A stretch of 64,000 bases of DNA from an uncultured Eubacteriales bacterium (GCA_948467545.1 CAOKER010000005.1:87733-151732), one strand, 5' to 3'. Positions 36,701-45,281 are shown, counted from the stretch's first letter. Notes: generated by a model from the sequence alone, not told the origin. Program-made: numbers and translations.

Positions 36701-38199
36701 GCGGAGCCATGCTTAAAAGTGACGGCCATGACATACCGTTTGAAACTTTTCTCGGATTCTACGGAGATAAGTCTCCGGATATAGATTTGAACTTTTCCGG
36801 AGAGGTCCAAGGTCGTGTTCATAAGTATACGGAAGAGCTTTTCGGTGCGGAAAATGTGTTTCGTGCAGGTACGCTCGGAACGCTTGCCGATAAGACTGCA
36901 TACGGTTTTGTGGTTAAATATCTTGAGAATAAGGGAATGATGGTAAACAGGGCGGAAATAAACCGTCTGATTGCTCACTGCGTTTGTGTAAAGCGAACTA
37001 CCGGGCAGCACCCCGGAGGGATAATAGTTGTTCCGAGAGAGTACGACGTTTATGACTTTACACCTGTACAGCATCCTGCTGATGACGCAGGCTCGGATAT
37101 AGTTACTACACATTTTGCTTTTTCATATCTTCATGATACAATTCTGAAGCTCGACGAACTCGGACACGATATTCCGACTAAATATAAGATGCTTGAACGT
37201 TATTCCGGAACTTCTGTAATGGATGTTCCGATGAATGATCCGTCTATCTATGCTCTTCTTGAATCTCCTGCTCCTCTCGGTGTAACGGCAGACGAAATCG
37301 GATGTGAAATCGGAACGCTGGGACTGCCGGAGCTTGGCACAAGATTTGTTCAGCAGGTGCTGATAGAGGCGCATCCGCGCACTTTCGCCGACCTTCTTCA
37401 GGTTTCCGGACTTACTCACGGAACCGATGTATGGCTCGGAAATGCTCAAGAGCTTATACGGGACGGTGTTTGCGATATTTCCGAGGTTATCGGAACACGT
37501 GACGGTATTATGCTCGTATTGATTCAAAAGTACGGACTTGATAAAGCCAATGCGTTTAAAATAATGGAGGACGTACGTAAGGGTAAAGGCCTCAAACCGG
37601 AATATGAAGAGGATATGAGAGCACACGGGGTTCCGGACTGGTATATAGCTTCATGTAAAAAAATAAAATATATGTTTCCGAAGGCGCATGCCGCGGCGTA
37701 TGTTATGTCGGCAATACGTCTCGGATGGTATAAAATACATATGCCGCTTGTTTTTTATGCCGCATTCTTTTCTGCCGCGCCGGGAGGCTTTGATGCAGAG
37801 ATTGTTATGCGGGGCCGTTCGGGAATCAAAAGAGTTCTTGAGGAAATTTCTGAAAAAGGAAACGATATTACGCAAAAGGATGCCAGCCTTGCCTCTACTC
37901 TTCAGCTTGCTAATGAAGCTCTTGCACGCGGGATTGGTTTTCTCCCTGTCAGCTTTGATAAGTCGGATGCCTTTGCATTTCTTCCGGAGGACGGAAAAAT
38001 CAGACTTCCTTTTTCATCTTTGGGCGGAGTCGGCGATACTGCAGCACAGAGTATTGCCAGAGTTCGCAACGAGGGACACGTTCTTTCGGTTGAGGAGCTG
38101 AGAATCCGCGCAAAGCTATCAAAATCTGTTATAGAAGTGCTTCAGAATCACGGTGCGCTTGATGGGCTTAGTGCGACGAATCAGATTACATTTTTTTAA
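33763..38199 (+). CDS. polC: DNA polymerase III alpha subunit, PolC type
   Basis: A 1478-residue replicative polymerase of low-GC Gram-positives. In order: N-terminal and OB regions; PHP domain from about 380 (ELHLHTQLSQMDAL, AITDHG); an inserted DEDDh proofreading exonuclease from about 465 (VFDIETTG, HNAGFDISF, HRASDDAE); a zinc site (CAEC and CPKC, about 950-980); palm with SPDIDLNFSG (about 1003) and SRGSVGSSF; then the helix-hairpin-helix and C-terminal parts. GAAAGG is 12 bases before the ATG at 33763; an in-frame ATG at 33733 has no signal. A 9-bp hairpin spans the stop codon. It closes the long housekeeping run. Confidence 0.98.
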   Translation: MSKTFLELFNRYSPTDLHARILSSGKNLGVKVNKENRCAEVHMFFPEIIKKEELYKIEDNVKSAYDLNMFVIKPSYPEELFGEDYIPEVIAETERSGIVSRGFFEKCTYRLERDRLSIKIGFSDGGVNLLYDARTPDVISGIIRDEFGLNITVCITHGENCGEEYEIFQNKCRNTLKTLYTESEAAAAELIAKKAAASDADERSLLPKFCSVDGPELENDTRTSEEKITYFSDDVFKIGNMTFDISEPSVILGDTFAVNPTPIEDINGTRRHVTAVGELFWAEARESRDKTKVTISCALSDNHASINVKLILPAEKAGPVLKAIPSKPAKPGAVPKFMCAALCGSVRIDNYDGELTLHPTDIMQIKRVRRSDNAENKRVELHLHTQLSQMDALINPADAVKMAHAWGHPAVAITDHGNVQGYPIAMEAAEKLGMKVIYGIEAYFADDTARAFYGNDNGIKFTDTFTVFDIETTGLSAANNHITEIGAVKVREGNVLDVFCTFVDPGEHIPKNITELTGITDEMVKGAPAEPDAVKSFLDFAGNDMLIAHNAGFDISFIRRVCEQNDIPFTNPYLDTVAMSRYVNSDLKKHKLDTLANYFGLGEFNHHRASDDAEMLAAIFFKMTDKLRAEGVLDIRSMESVMSDNVDPKKLRTNHMTILVKNQTGLKNLYKLVSLGYLSYYSKNPRIPKTVLQQYREGLIIGSACSDGVLYSGILSGKSESELLDICDFFDYLEIMPICNNRYLIDKGTVADDEGLRDINRKIIELGEKSGKPVVATCDAHFMDEEDEIYRQILLAGMKFSDFGRKTKLFFRTTEEMLKEFDYLTPEKAYEVVVTNTNLVADWIEEVRPIPKGTYTPKMEGAEDDLQRMCWERAKQLYGDPLPDVVHDRLDRELNAIIEHGFAVLYMIAQKLVKYSEDEGYLVGSRGSVGSSFVASMAGISEVNPLPPHYYCAECKYSEFITDGSVGSGFDLPDKKCPKCGAMLKSDGHDIPFETFLGFYGDKSPDIDLNFSGEVQGRVHKYTEELFGAENVFRAGTLGTLADKTAYGFVVKYLENKGMMVNRAEINRLIAHCVCVKRTTGQHPGGIIVVPREYDVYDFTPVQHPADDAGSDIVTTHFAFSYLHDTILKLDELGHDIPTKYKMLERYSGTSVMDVPMNDPSIYALLESPAPLGVTADEIGCEIGTLGLPELGTRFVQQVLIEAHPRTFADLLQVSGLTHGTDVWLGNAQELIRDGVCDISEVIGTRDGIMLVLIQKYGLDKANAFKIMEDVRKGKGLKPEYEEDMRAHGVPDWYIASCKKIKYMFPKAHAAAYVMSAIRLGWYKIHMPLVFYAAFFSAAPGGFDAEIVMRGRSGIKRVLEEISEKGNDITQKDASLASTLQLANEALARGIGFLPVSFDKSDAFAFLPEDGKIRLPFSSLGGVGDTAAQSIARVRNEGHVLSVEELRIRAKLSKSVIEVLQNHGALDGLSATNQITFF

Positions 38200-38214
38200 A
38201 ATGTAACTAAAAAA

Positions 38215-38302
38215 GGATGCCTTTCGCCTTTGGTGCGGCGGGTTCCGCCGGATTTTTTCAGCGATGGATTGTACCGTTGCTCAATCGTCTTATGAAGGTG
38301 AT
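38215..38302 (+). repeat. Structured intergenic element, copy 1
   Basis: An 88-base element after polC sharing its plan with copies at 45295 and 48453: GATG start, an early hairpin, a run of T, a hairpin with a six-base loop (here AGCGATGG-ATTGTA-CCGTTGCT), then CAATCGTCTTATGAAGGTGAT-like sequence. From the GATG start to the loop hairpin's inner GG is 51 bases, identical in copies 1 and 3. Here the loop reads ATTGTA, the reverse complement of TACAAT in the other two copies. Confidence 0.6.
38236..38258 (+). terminator. Intrinsic terminator after polC, inside element copy 1
   Basis: CGGCGG / CCGCCG (38236-38241 with 38245-38250), a three-base loop, then GATTTTTT. It probably ends the pyrH-polC transcript. 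Confidence 0.75.
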
Positions 38303-38320
38303 TTGCATATTATTGAAGTA

Positions 38321-38366
38321 CCCCCGAATGGAGATTTCTTTTGAAAGATTCCATTCGGGGGCGTTT
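38321..38366 (+). terminator. Strong hairpin between converging genes
   Basis: The 12-bp stem CCCCCGAATGGA / TCCATTCGGGGG (38321-38332 with 38350-38361) is followed by CGTTTT. It lies between polC (+) and the DUF1015 gene (-). The T run is weak and present on the + side only. Confidence 0.6.
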
Positions 38367-38453
38367 TCGGTTATAACGAAATAAATGTACCGGGCTTTGC
38401 GAATTATTTTCTTATTGCCGGCGTATTTTGCCAAGACGGTAATTTAAAATTAT

Positions 38454-39644
38454 TTATTTGATTTTTCTGCATTCCATATAGAAGCGTTTATCAAGAGCTT
38501 CTCCCATTGAGAAGGATTTTCTCGGAAGTATTCCGTGTTCTTTTATGTACGGGAATAACTCATTTTTTTTCATTCCTCCGAAAAGAAATCCGACAGTGTT
38601 TTCTTTTTGGCAAATACTTCGGAGAGATTCCTCTCCGTGTATGTAATCGACCGTCACTTGAGGGTGATTCTTAATATAGCCGTCTATGAAATTTTGAAGT
38701 TCCTCAACAGGAAAAGAGGGACAGCAGATTTCCGTATCGAGAGTTTTGGAAATTATGTCAAGTTTGGAAGTACAGCTGCCGCTGTGGCTGTATCTTTCGA
38801 AATGACGCTTTGCACAGAGGACGGCATTTCTTGCGTCGGCGTTGAACAAAACGCGGTAAATTGGCTCGAAACAAAGTGCGGAATCATGTATATTAACAAT
38901 CTCCACGAGTGCGTATCTGTTTAACTTGGTAGGATTTTGTCTGTAACATTCTGCAGCGGTAGCAAGCGAATGATTTCCGTCGCCTACCGCAAAAAGCATT
39001 GGATTTTTAGAATCACCGAGACGTGAAACAGAATTTAATACCTGCTCCTGAATGTTTTTGGAAATAAGCTTTCCTTTTAAATGTCCGGCTCCCGTCATGA
39101 GGTCAAAATCGTATATGGTTTCCAGACAAAGACCGGTCAGCGGTTCAATAACCGTTTTCTCGGGATCGTCGATAAGAAGCATAACATGCGGCAGCTCCAA
39201 AGGAGCGTCACGGCGAATTTTTACCCGAGGCGGAATTCTTTCGGGAACGGTTTCTTCGGTTGCTCTGACTGCCGTTCTTGCATTTGGAGAATAGTCATAT
39301 GTTTCAAGATCTATTGCTCCGACAATACCTCGGCGTATTTTACCGTTAGAAAGTGTTCTTTCGACATAGACCATTGAGTCTTTGTATTCGGTAAATACTT
39401 TGTTTTCGATGTACTCGTTCATTTTCCTGTTGATGTCAAGAATACGTTTGTCATTGTTGTTTTCAAGAAAAATTTCGGGAAGCGTAATATGAAAAGCGGA
39501 AGCTTTTCCTTCGGTAATTTTTGAAACGTTTTCCCAATATGCCGGTTCAGATGTAAACTGATCGCAGGCTATGGTCGAAAAGTATTCCGGCTCTTTGACC
39601 GGTATAAGAATGTTTGCTGGTTTCAGCGGTAATTGATGTAGCAT
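38454..39644 (-). CDS. DUF1015 family protein
   Basis: A 396-residue cytoplasmic protein of the DUF1015 family, common in Clostridia and some other bacteria and of unknown biochemical role. Recognisable blocks are DQFTSEPAYWENV, TEETVPERIPPR, GDGNHSLATA and LFGGMKKNELF near the C-terminus. The start is supported by GGAG nine bases upstream on the minus strand. It has its own promoter, converges with polC, and has no obvious partner among its neighbours. No function is assigned. Confidence 0.88.
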   Translation of the reverse strand: MLHQLPLKPANILIPVKEPEYFSTIACDQFTSEPAYWENVSKITEGKASAFHITLPEIFLENNNDKRILDINRKMNEYIENKVFTEYKDSMVYVERTLSNGKIRRGIVGAIDLETYDYSPNARTAVRATEETVPERIPPRVKIRRDAPLELPHVMLLIDDPEKTVIEPLTGLCLETIYDFDLMTGAGHLKGKLISKNIQEQVLNSVSRLGDSKNPMLFAVGDGNHSLATAAECYRQNPTKLNRYALVEIVNIHDSALCFEPIYRVLFNADARNAVLCAKRHFERYSHSGSCTSKLDIISKTLDTEICCPSFPVEELQNFIDGYIKNHPQVTVDYIHGEESLRSICQKENTVGFLFGGMKKNELFPYIKEHGILPRKSFSMGEALDKRFYMECRKIK

Positions 39645-39680
39645 GGTATGGAACTCCTATTTTGTTTACATATAAAATCT

Positions 39681-39709
39681 ATTATACATCTTTTTAATTC
39701 AATGTTCAA
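39681..39709 (-). promoter_or_regulatory. Promoter of the DUF1015 gene
   Basis: Reading the minus strand: TTGAAC (39709-39704), 17 bases, TATAAT (39686-39681), about 35 bases upstream of the start codon. Confidence 0.8.
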
Positions 39710-39818
39710 CACTTTTGTATAAATTTATCTACTGTTTTTTATTAAGAATTAAAGCTTTTAATATACACCCAATGCCAATGCTGAAATCCTGCAATTATAC
39801 TTGACAGACGGATTCGGT

Positions 39819-40406
39819 TTAGATGTATTTATCCGAATATTTTAATATGATAAGTATAACCGGCGATGCGGCAAGAACCATTATTGTTTCCGGAGCGAGA
39901 TATGAAATTTGGTAAACGAATGAATACATCCATTTTGAATATTTAAAAACAGTATCATTCCATGCTCCGTTTTTTGTGATTTCATACCATATAATCCCTC
40001 CGCATAGGAAATGCGATATAAAACGAAGTATACAGGCACTGAGTGAACCGATTATTACGGTCGGCAGAGTTACTCTTTTACGATTGAAGAATCCTGTAAT
40101 TCCAAGGGATGTGAAAGCGATAATGTAATCGAGCATAATACATACGGCTATTCCTGTCGGAGTAGGGACATATGTTACCGCGGAGAGTCCAAAAAGAAGC
40201 TGAAGAATAGAAAATACGAAGGCTGAACCGAATCCCCACGACGGACCGTACTTGAATCCTAAAAACAAAATCGGAGTCATTGAAAAAAGGGTCACAGAAC
40301 CTCCGAGAGGCGAGTCGTAAAGCTTAATAAAGGAAAGGGCTGTGCCAAGAGCAATCATAATTGCACATACTGCGATTTTTGTGGTTTTTTCTTTTGTTTT
40401 TGTCAT
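39819..40406 (-). CDS. thiT: ECF transporter substrate-binding membrane protein for thiamine, ThiT
   Basis: A 195-residue membrane protein with about six segments, matching the ThiT/YuaJ S-component: GGSVTLFSMTPILFLGFKYG, the VTYVPTP loop, LDYIIAFTSLG and RFISHFLCGGIIWY with the YQISYLAPE segment. Such proteins bind thiamine and dock onto a shared ECF energising module, which is not in this window. The ATG at 40406 has GAAAGG 13 bases upstream on the minus strand. I found no TPP riboswitch in the leader, which is unusual for thiT. Confidence 0.85.
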   Translation of the reverse strand: MTKTKEKTTKIAVCAIMIALGTALSFIKLYDSPLGGSVTLFSMTPILFLGFKYGPSWGFGSAFVFSILQLLFGLSAVTYVPTPTGIAVCIMLDYIIAFTSLGITGFFNRKRVTLPTVIIGSLSACILRFISHFLCGGIIWYEITKNGAWNDTVFKYSKWMYSFVYQISYLAPETIMVLAASPVILIILKYSDKYI

Positions 40407-40480
40407 ATTAATTAACGTGCCTTTCTTTGCATATGTACCGACAGATACAAATAGGATGTGAAAAAAGATGTATTGCGGCT

Positions 40481-40494
40481 TGTGAAATTTCACA
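40481..40494. promoter_or_regulatory. 14-bp perfect palindrome in the thiT leader
   Basis: TGTGAAATTTCACA reads the same on both strands and sits between a candidate thiT promoter and its start, as expected for a dimeric repressor site. No regulator is identified. Confidence 0.4.
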
Positions 40495-40510
40495 TTTTTT
40501 GTGCTGGTCA

Positions 40511-40539
40511 TTATTATCAAGTCTTTTGGTAACGCGCAA
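40511..40539 (-). promoter_or_regulatory. Candidate promoter of thiT
   Basis: Reading the minus strand: TTGCGC (40539-40534), 17 bases, TAATAA (40516-40511). Moderate match. Confidence 0.4.
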
Positions 40540-40644
40540 AATGCAATGCTGAGTATATTTATTTTAAGCTTTTTTGCCGGAATATATTTTCATTGTGAAT
40601 ACAAATATATTGATTTCTATATATTATTTTTTTATCAAAACATA

Positions 40645-40673
40645 TTGACAAACATGTATTTTTCTGCTATAAT
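40645..40673 (+). promoter_or_regulatory. Consensus promoter of tRNA-Gln
   Basis: TTGACA (40645-40650), 17 bases, TATAAT (40668-40673), 18 bases before the mature tRNA. Confidence 0.9.
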
Positions 40674-40691
40674 AATATCCGTTAAAGATGT

Positions 40692-40765
40692 TGCGGAATT
40701 GTGTAATGGCAGCACGGCAGACTCTGACTCTGTTTGTGAGGGTTCAAATCCTTCTTCCGCAGCCA
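40692..40765 (+). tRNA. tRNA-Gln, anticodon CTG
   Basis: A complete cloverleaf: acceptor TGCGGAA / TTCCGCA with the weak U1-A72 pair typical of bacterial tRNA-Gln; D stem GTGT / GCAC; anticodon stem GCAGA / TCTGT with loop CTCTGAC, so the anticodon CTG is at 40724-40726 and reads CAG; T stem GAGGG / CCTTC with loop TTCAAAT; discriminator G and encoded CCA. It is a single-gene unit with its own promoter and terminator. Confidence 0.96.
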
Positions 40766-40768
40766 CAT

Positions 40769-40802
40769 CGGAGCAAGCTGTATACAGTTTGTTCCGTTTT
40801 TT
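40769..40802 (+). terminator. Terminator of tRNA-Gln
   Basis: A nearly uninterrupted stem (CGGAGCAAGCTGTA with TACAGTTTGTTCCG, two G-T pairs) is followed by seven T. Confidence 0.9.
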
Positions 40803-41091
40803 ATATTTGGGTTTTACCGTCTGAACGACAGATTTTAGATAAAGCAGTGCATTTTATTGTGCAGTGCTTTTTGTTATATTTTCGGTTAATTTAACTTTTA
40901 AGTATCTATAATCTATTTATTTTAATTTGTTGTAAGATATAATATTCATTGCAAAATTATCAGAAATATGTTATCATATATAAGATGATAATTTGTTAAT
41001 TAAAATCAAACGGATAATGAATTAAACAAAGGATTTTTTGCTTAGTATATTAATTGAAAGGATGGCTGAACAGTCAGCTTATTATATAATA

Positions 41092-42228
41092 ATGAAACTT
41101 ATTCATATTTCCGATCTTCATCTTGGAAAACGTATCTATGATTTTTCAATGACGGATGAACAGGAATATATTTTGAATGAAATAATTGAAATAATAGACG
41201 ACGAAAAACCGGAAGTTCTGATAATCGCGGGAGATGTTTACGATAAATCGGTACCTTCTTCGGATGCCGTTATGATTTTTGATAATTTTCTGTACAAGCT
41301 TTCACTGAGAGGGCTTAAGGTGTTTGTTATAAGCGGAAACCACGATTCTCCCGAAAGAATTGCCTTTGGCGGAAGATTAATGAATACCAGCGGTGTATAT
41401 ATGTCTCCCGTATACAGCGGAAAGGCCGAACCGGTTTCTTTGTCTGATAAATACGGTCCGGTTAATATATATATGCTTCCTTTTTTTAAACCGGCTGCTA
41501 TTCGCTGCTATTTTCCCGACTCTGAAATTATTACGTATACCGACGCCGTCCGTGCGGCCATCGGGCAGATGGCGTTGGATACGGCACAAAGGAATATTCT
41601 TATAACACATCAGTTTGTAACCGGCGCAGTGCGTACTGAATTGGAGGATATTTCGGTAGGGGGTGCTGACGGTGTTGATATGTCGGTATTTTCGGAATTT
41701 GATTATGTCGCGCTTGGGCATATTCATCGCGCTCAGAAATGCGGGAGCGAGAGACTCCGTTATTGTGGGGCGCCTCTTAAATATTCTTTTTCGGAATCGG
41801 AAGACCGGAAATCTGTCACAGTAATCGAACTTGAAGAAAAAAACGCTTTAAAGGCAAAGACTGTCGCGCTTTACCCATTGCATGATATGCATGAAATAAA
41901 AGGCTGTTATGATGAGATTTCTTCAAAAAAGTTTTATGAAAATTCGTCTTTCAGAGATTCATATCTTCATATTACTCTGACGGATGAAACAGAAATTCCA
42001 TATGCGGCAGAAAAATTACGTATTATTTATAACAGGTTAATGAAGCTTGATTATGATAATGCGCGGACACGAAGCCGGAGCAGTGTAAGTTCCGAAACAG
42101 AGGATAAAAATCAATCGCCGTTTGAACTTTTTTCGGCTTTATATGAGCTGCAGAATAACACTTCAATGTCCAGCGAACAGATGGAATATGTAGATGAATT
42201 GATCGATAATATTTGGTCGGACATATAA
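41092..42228 (+). CDS. sbcD: Exonuclease SbcD (Mre11-like nuclease subunit)
   Basis: A 378-residue metallophosphoesterase that, with SbcC, cleaves DNA hairpins and protein-blocked ends. The metal ligands are in ISDLHLGK (N-terminus), AGDVYDKS, SGNHDSPER, THQF and GHIHRAQ. The ATG at 41092 gives the standard MKLIHISDLHLGK start but has no close ribosome site. GAAAGG lies 30 bases upstream, directly abutting an in-frame ATG at 41062 that would add ten residues. sbcC follows after a repeat-containing spacer. Confidence 0.95.
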   Translation: MKLIHISDLHLGKRIYDFSMTDEQEYILNEIIEIIDDEKPEVLIIAGDVYDKSVPSSDAVMIFDNFLYKLSLRGLKVFVISGNHDSPERIAFGGRLMNTSGVYMSPVYSGKAEPVSLSDKYGPVNIYMLPFFKPAAIRCYFPDSEIITYTDAVRAAIGQMALDTAQRNILITHQFVTGAVRTELEDISVGGADGVDMSVFSEFDYVALGHIHRAQKCGSERLRYCGAPLKYSFSESEDRKSVTVIELEEKNALKAKTVALYPLHDMHEIKGCYDEISSKKFYENSSFRDSYLHITLTDETEIPYAAEKLRIIYNRLMKLDYDNARTRSRSSVSSETEDKNQSPFELFSALYELQNNTSMSSEQMEYVDELIDNIWSDI

Positions 42229-42270
42229 GACATTTACGTAATACGGCTTTTTATCATATTAAGTTCTAGC

Positions 42271-42331
42271 GGATATACATACGGATGTACATACAGATCA
42301 TACAAATATACATACAGATATATGTACATAC
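42271..42331 (+). repeat. Degenerate 12-16-bp tandem repeat
   Basis: Units ending in ACATAC (GGATATACATAC, GGATGTACATAC, then longer AGAT...ACATAC variants) fill most of the spacer between sbcD and sbcC. Confidence 0.8.
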
Positions 42332-42396
42332 CGCGGATTTGCATCTCCGAAATAATGAGACAGAATGTTTAATTCCGAGCAAAGAAAGGAAAATCT

Positions 42397-45162
42397 ATGA
42401 GACCTATAGAATTGACAATGTCTGCATTTGGTCCGTATGCGGATAAGGAAACTCTCGATTTCGGAAAGATCGGAAATGATGGAATATATTTGATTACCGG
42501 TGACACGGGAGCCGGCAAGACAACGATATTTGATGCGATTACCTTTGCTCTGTTCGGAGAGGCAAGCGGTAAAGTACGCGAGCCCAATATGTTTCGTTCA
42601 AAATATGCGGATGCAAAAACTCCGACTGAGGTAATTCTTACCTTTGCGAACGGAGAAAAAATTTATACCGTCAGACGCAATCCCGAATATGAGCGAGAGG
42701 CGCTTCGCGGCGCAGGTATGACTACTCAAAAGGCCTCGGCTGAATTAACCTGTCCGGACGGCCGTGTTATAACCAAACGAAATGAGGTAAACAGTGCTGT
42801 AATAGATATCTTGGGTATAACTAAAAATCAATTTACGCAGATAGCAATGATTGCCCAAGGCGATTTTTTGAAGCTTTTGCTTTCCACTACGGAAGAACGT
42901 AAGGCTATTTTCCGCAGAATTTTTTGTACCGAACCTTATAGAATGCTTCAGGATAAATTAAAGGCTGATTATTTACAGCTTGACGGAAGATATGAACATT
43001 TATATAAAAGCATAACCGAGAGCGCTGATGAAATTGTATGTTCCGAGGAAGGCGATGTTTTCCGTGAATACAAAGAATCGGGAAACGGAGTTCTTGATTT
43101 TGCAGGTATTTCGGAAATGTTAAAGCTACAGATCGAACATGATGAATATAGTGTCAATGTATTAGCGGATAGAATCTCAATGATTGATGAAACGATTATT
43201 GAGATTACCAAGATATTGGCTGAGGCGGACAATATAAAAAATATTAAAGAAAGTATTAAAAAAACAGGAAAAGAACTGCAAATAGACGAGGCCGAGGTCA
43301 AAATATTGGAAGAACGTCTCAAAGAAGCGAGGCTTAAATATGGGGAGCTTCAGGAAATAGACCGGAGAATAAATGATATTGATTCGGAGCTTTCAGATTA
43401 CGATATACTTGTAAAAAATCAGGCAGAGCTTGACGAAATTATGTCTTCAGTGGAATTGAAGATTAAAGATAAATCCGAAAAGCAAAATACACTTATATCA
43501 CTTTCCGATTGGCTTGAAAAATCACAGGCGGAATTGAAAATCCTTGAGCATTCGAGGGAGAATGTTTTAGCTGTAAGTTCCGAAATTGAAAAATCCGAGA
43601 ATAGGAAGAAAGAACTCTCCGGAATTTTATGTTTGCTGGTTGAATACGGAGAGCTTGAAACAGAGGTCTTATTATCTAAAGAAAAATATCGTTCTGCGAT
43701 TTCAGAATCCGATCGACAAGCGGCGGCGTACAATGATGCTTTTAGGGCATATCTTGACGGACAGGCAGGTATTCTTGCGGCAGAGCTGTCAGATGGGAAG
43801 CCATGCCCGGTATGCGGAGCTCTTGATCATCCTAATCCTGCCGAAATTTGTGATAAAACTCCGGATAGCGCGGAGGTTGAGAAACGCCGGGAGGCTATGA
43901 TAATCGCGCAGGAAGCCGCAAAGGAAGCAAGTTCAGAAACCGGAATGAAAACAGGAAAGCTCGAATCGCTTAGAAAAAATATCGAGGTGCGTCTTTCGGT
44001 TATTTCCGCTGATATTTGCCTGAAAGGTGCGGAAACCGAAATTGACGGACTTATAAAAAATGAGGAAAAAATTATAGGTGAGACGAAAGAGAAATTAAAA
44101 ACCGAACAGGCACGGCTGAAGCGAAGAAATGAGCTGTCCGATAAGATATGTGAGCGTCGGTCAGAAAGGGAAAATTTAATAAAACAGCTTGGCGAGCTGT
44201 CTGAAAATATTGCCTCTTTGCAAGGGAGTGTCAAAGCCCTTGAGCTGCGTAAGGAGGAGATTTCTTTACGTCTTAGGTATAAAACGAGAAACGACGCTGC
44301 CGCAGAAAAAAAATTGCTTGTCGAAAAAAGAGAGCAGATTAGCAAATCTTTTGAAAATGTGAATTCGGAATATAATTCATGTAAAAACAGAATTTTCGAA
44401 AAACGTGGAAGAATAAAGGAATTGGAGAGGCAGCTTGATGGGAAGGACGAGATCGATATCGATTTAAAATTGTCTGAAAAGGATAAGCTGGCGAAGCAGA
44501 AAAGTGATTTTACATCCCGGAGGGATATGCTGAATGCAAAGCTGCACAACAATCGTTTTCTTCTTGACAAAATACGCCGAAATGTGAAGGAGCTTTTTGA
44601 AACAGAGGAAAAATTGATGTCGGTTAAGCAGCTTTCCGATACCGCAAACGGAAACATCTCCGGGAAGGAGAAGATTATGCTTGAAGCATATGTTCAAATG
44701 CGGTATTTTGACAGAATTATTGGCAGGGCAAATCTGAGGCTGATGAAAATGTCCGATGGACGGTATGAATTGAAAAGACGAAGAGAAGCAGATAATAACA
44801 GAAGTCAGAGCGGGCTTGATCTCGATGTGATTGATCACTATAACAACACCGAGCGAAGCGTTAAAACGCTGTCCGGAGGTGAATCCTTTAAAGCTTCGCT
44901 TTCTCTTGCACTTGGACTTTCAGACGAAATTCAGTCATCGTCCGGAGGGATTCGCCTTGAAACAATGTTTATTGACGAAGGATTCGGATCTCTTGATGAA
45001 GAATCTCTTTCTCAGGCACTTAAAGTTCTTACGGAGCTTAGTGACGGTAACCGCAGTGTGGCCATTATTTCTCATGTCGCTGAGCTGAAAGAGAGAATTG
45101 ATAAACAGGTTGTGGTTACAAAAAATAAATTCGGCGGGAGTAAAATCTCGGTACCGGTTTGA
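42397..45162 (+). CDS. sbcC: Exonuclease SbcC (Rad50-like ATPase subunit)
   Basis: A 921-residue SMC-like ATPase, partner of SbcD. The N-terminal half-ATPase has Walker A GDTGAGKTT (about residues 33-41) and a Q-loop region. Two long coiled coils flank the zinc hook CPVC at 470-473. The C-terminal half-ATPase has signature LSGGESFKASLSLALGL and Walker B MFIDEGFGSLDE. GAAAGG is seven bases before the ATG. Length is normal. Confidence 0.95.
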   Translation: MRPIELTMSAFGPYADKETLDFGKIGNDGIYLITGDTGAGKTTIFDAITFALFGEASGKVREPNMFRSKYADAKTPTEVILTFANGEKIYTVRRNPEYEREALRGAGMTTQKASAELTCPDGRVITKRNEVNSAVIDILGITKNQFTQIAMIAQGDFLKLLLSTTEERKAIFRRIFCTEPYRMLQDKLKADYLQLDGRYEHLYKSITESADEIVCSEEGDVFREYKESGNGVLDFAGISEMLKLQIEHDEYSVNVLADRISMIDETIIEITKILAEADNIKNIKESIKKTGKELQIDEAEVKILEERLKEARLKYGELQEIDRRINDIDSELSDYDILVKNQAELDEIMSSVELKIKDKSEKQNTLISLSDWLEKSQAELKILEHSRENVLAVSSEIEKSENRKKELSGILCLLVEYGELETEVLLSKEKYRSAISESDRQAAAYNDAFRAYLDGQAGILAAELSDGKPCPVCGALDHPNPAEICDKTPDSAEVEKRREAMIIAQEAAKEASSETGMKTGKLESLRKNIEVRLSVISADICLKGAETEIDGLIKNEEKIIGETKEKLKTEQARLKRRNELSDKICERRSERENLIKQLGELSENIASLQGSVKALELRKEEISLRLRYKTRNDAAAEKKLLVEKREQISKSFENVNSEYNSCKNRIFEKRGRIKELERQLDGKDEIDIDLKLSEKDKLAKQKSDFTSRRDMLNAKLHNNRFLLDKIRRNVKELFETEEKLMSVKQLSDTANGNISGKEKIMLEAYVQMRYFDRIIGRANLRLMKMSDGRYELKRRREADNNRSQSGLDLDVIDHYNNTERSVKTLSGGESFKASLSLALGLSDEIQSSSGGIRLETMFIDEGFGSLDEESLSQALKVLTELSDGNRSVAIISHVAELKERIDKQVVVTKNKFGGSKISVPV

Positions 45163-45182
45163 CGCGCGTTTTTTAAAATTCC

Positions 45183-45236
45183 ATATTTAAAAGCATATAC
45201 TATATTTAAAGATACTGTATTTAAAAGCAGATACCA
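45183..45236 (+). repeat. Degenerate tandem repeat after sbcC
   Basis: Three units beginning ATATTTAAA or GTATTTAAA and ending in ATAC or ATACC. The rest of the 305-base spacer before lacZ holds element copy 2 and nothing else I recognise; I did not find a good lacZ promoter. Confidence 0.7.
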
Positions 45237-45281
45237 TACGTTTTATGTGTCCGATGAGGCTTACCGAGCTTCTGGTACTTA

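Noticed and set aside
38186..38206. Terminator at the polC stop codon (TTACATTTT / AAAATGTAA)
   Set aside because: A perfect 9-bp hairpin, but followed by CTAAAAAAGG rather than T on either strand; the CGGCGG hairpin just downstream is a better terminator.
43827..44657. Long minus-strand ORF inside sbcC
   Set aside because: It is the Ser/Phe-rich complement of a coiled-coil coding region; sbcC is continuous with all motifs.
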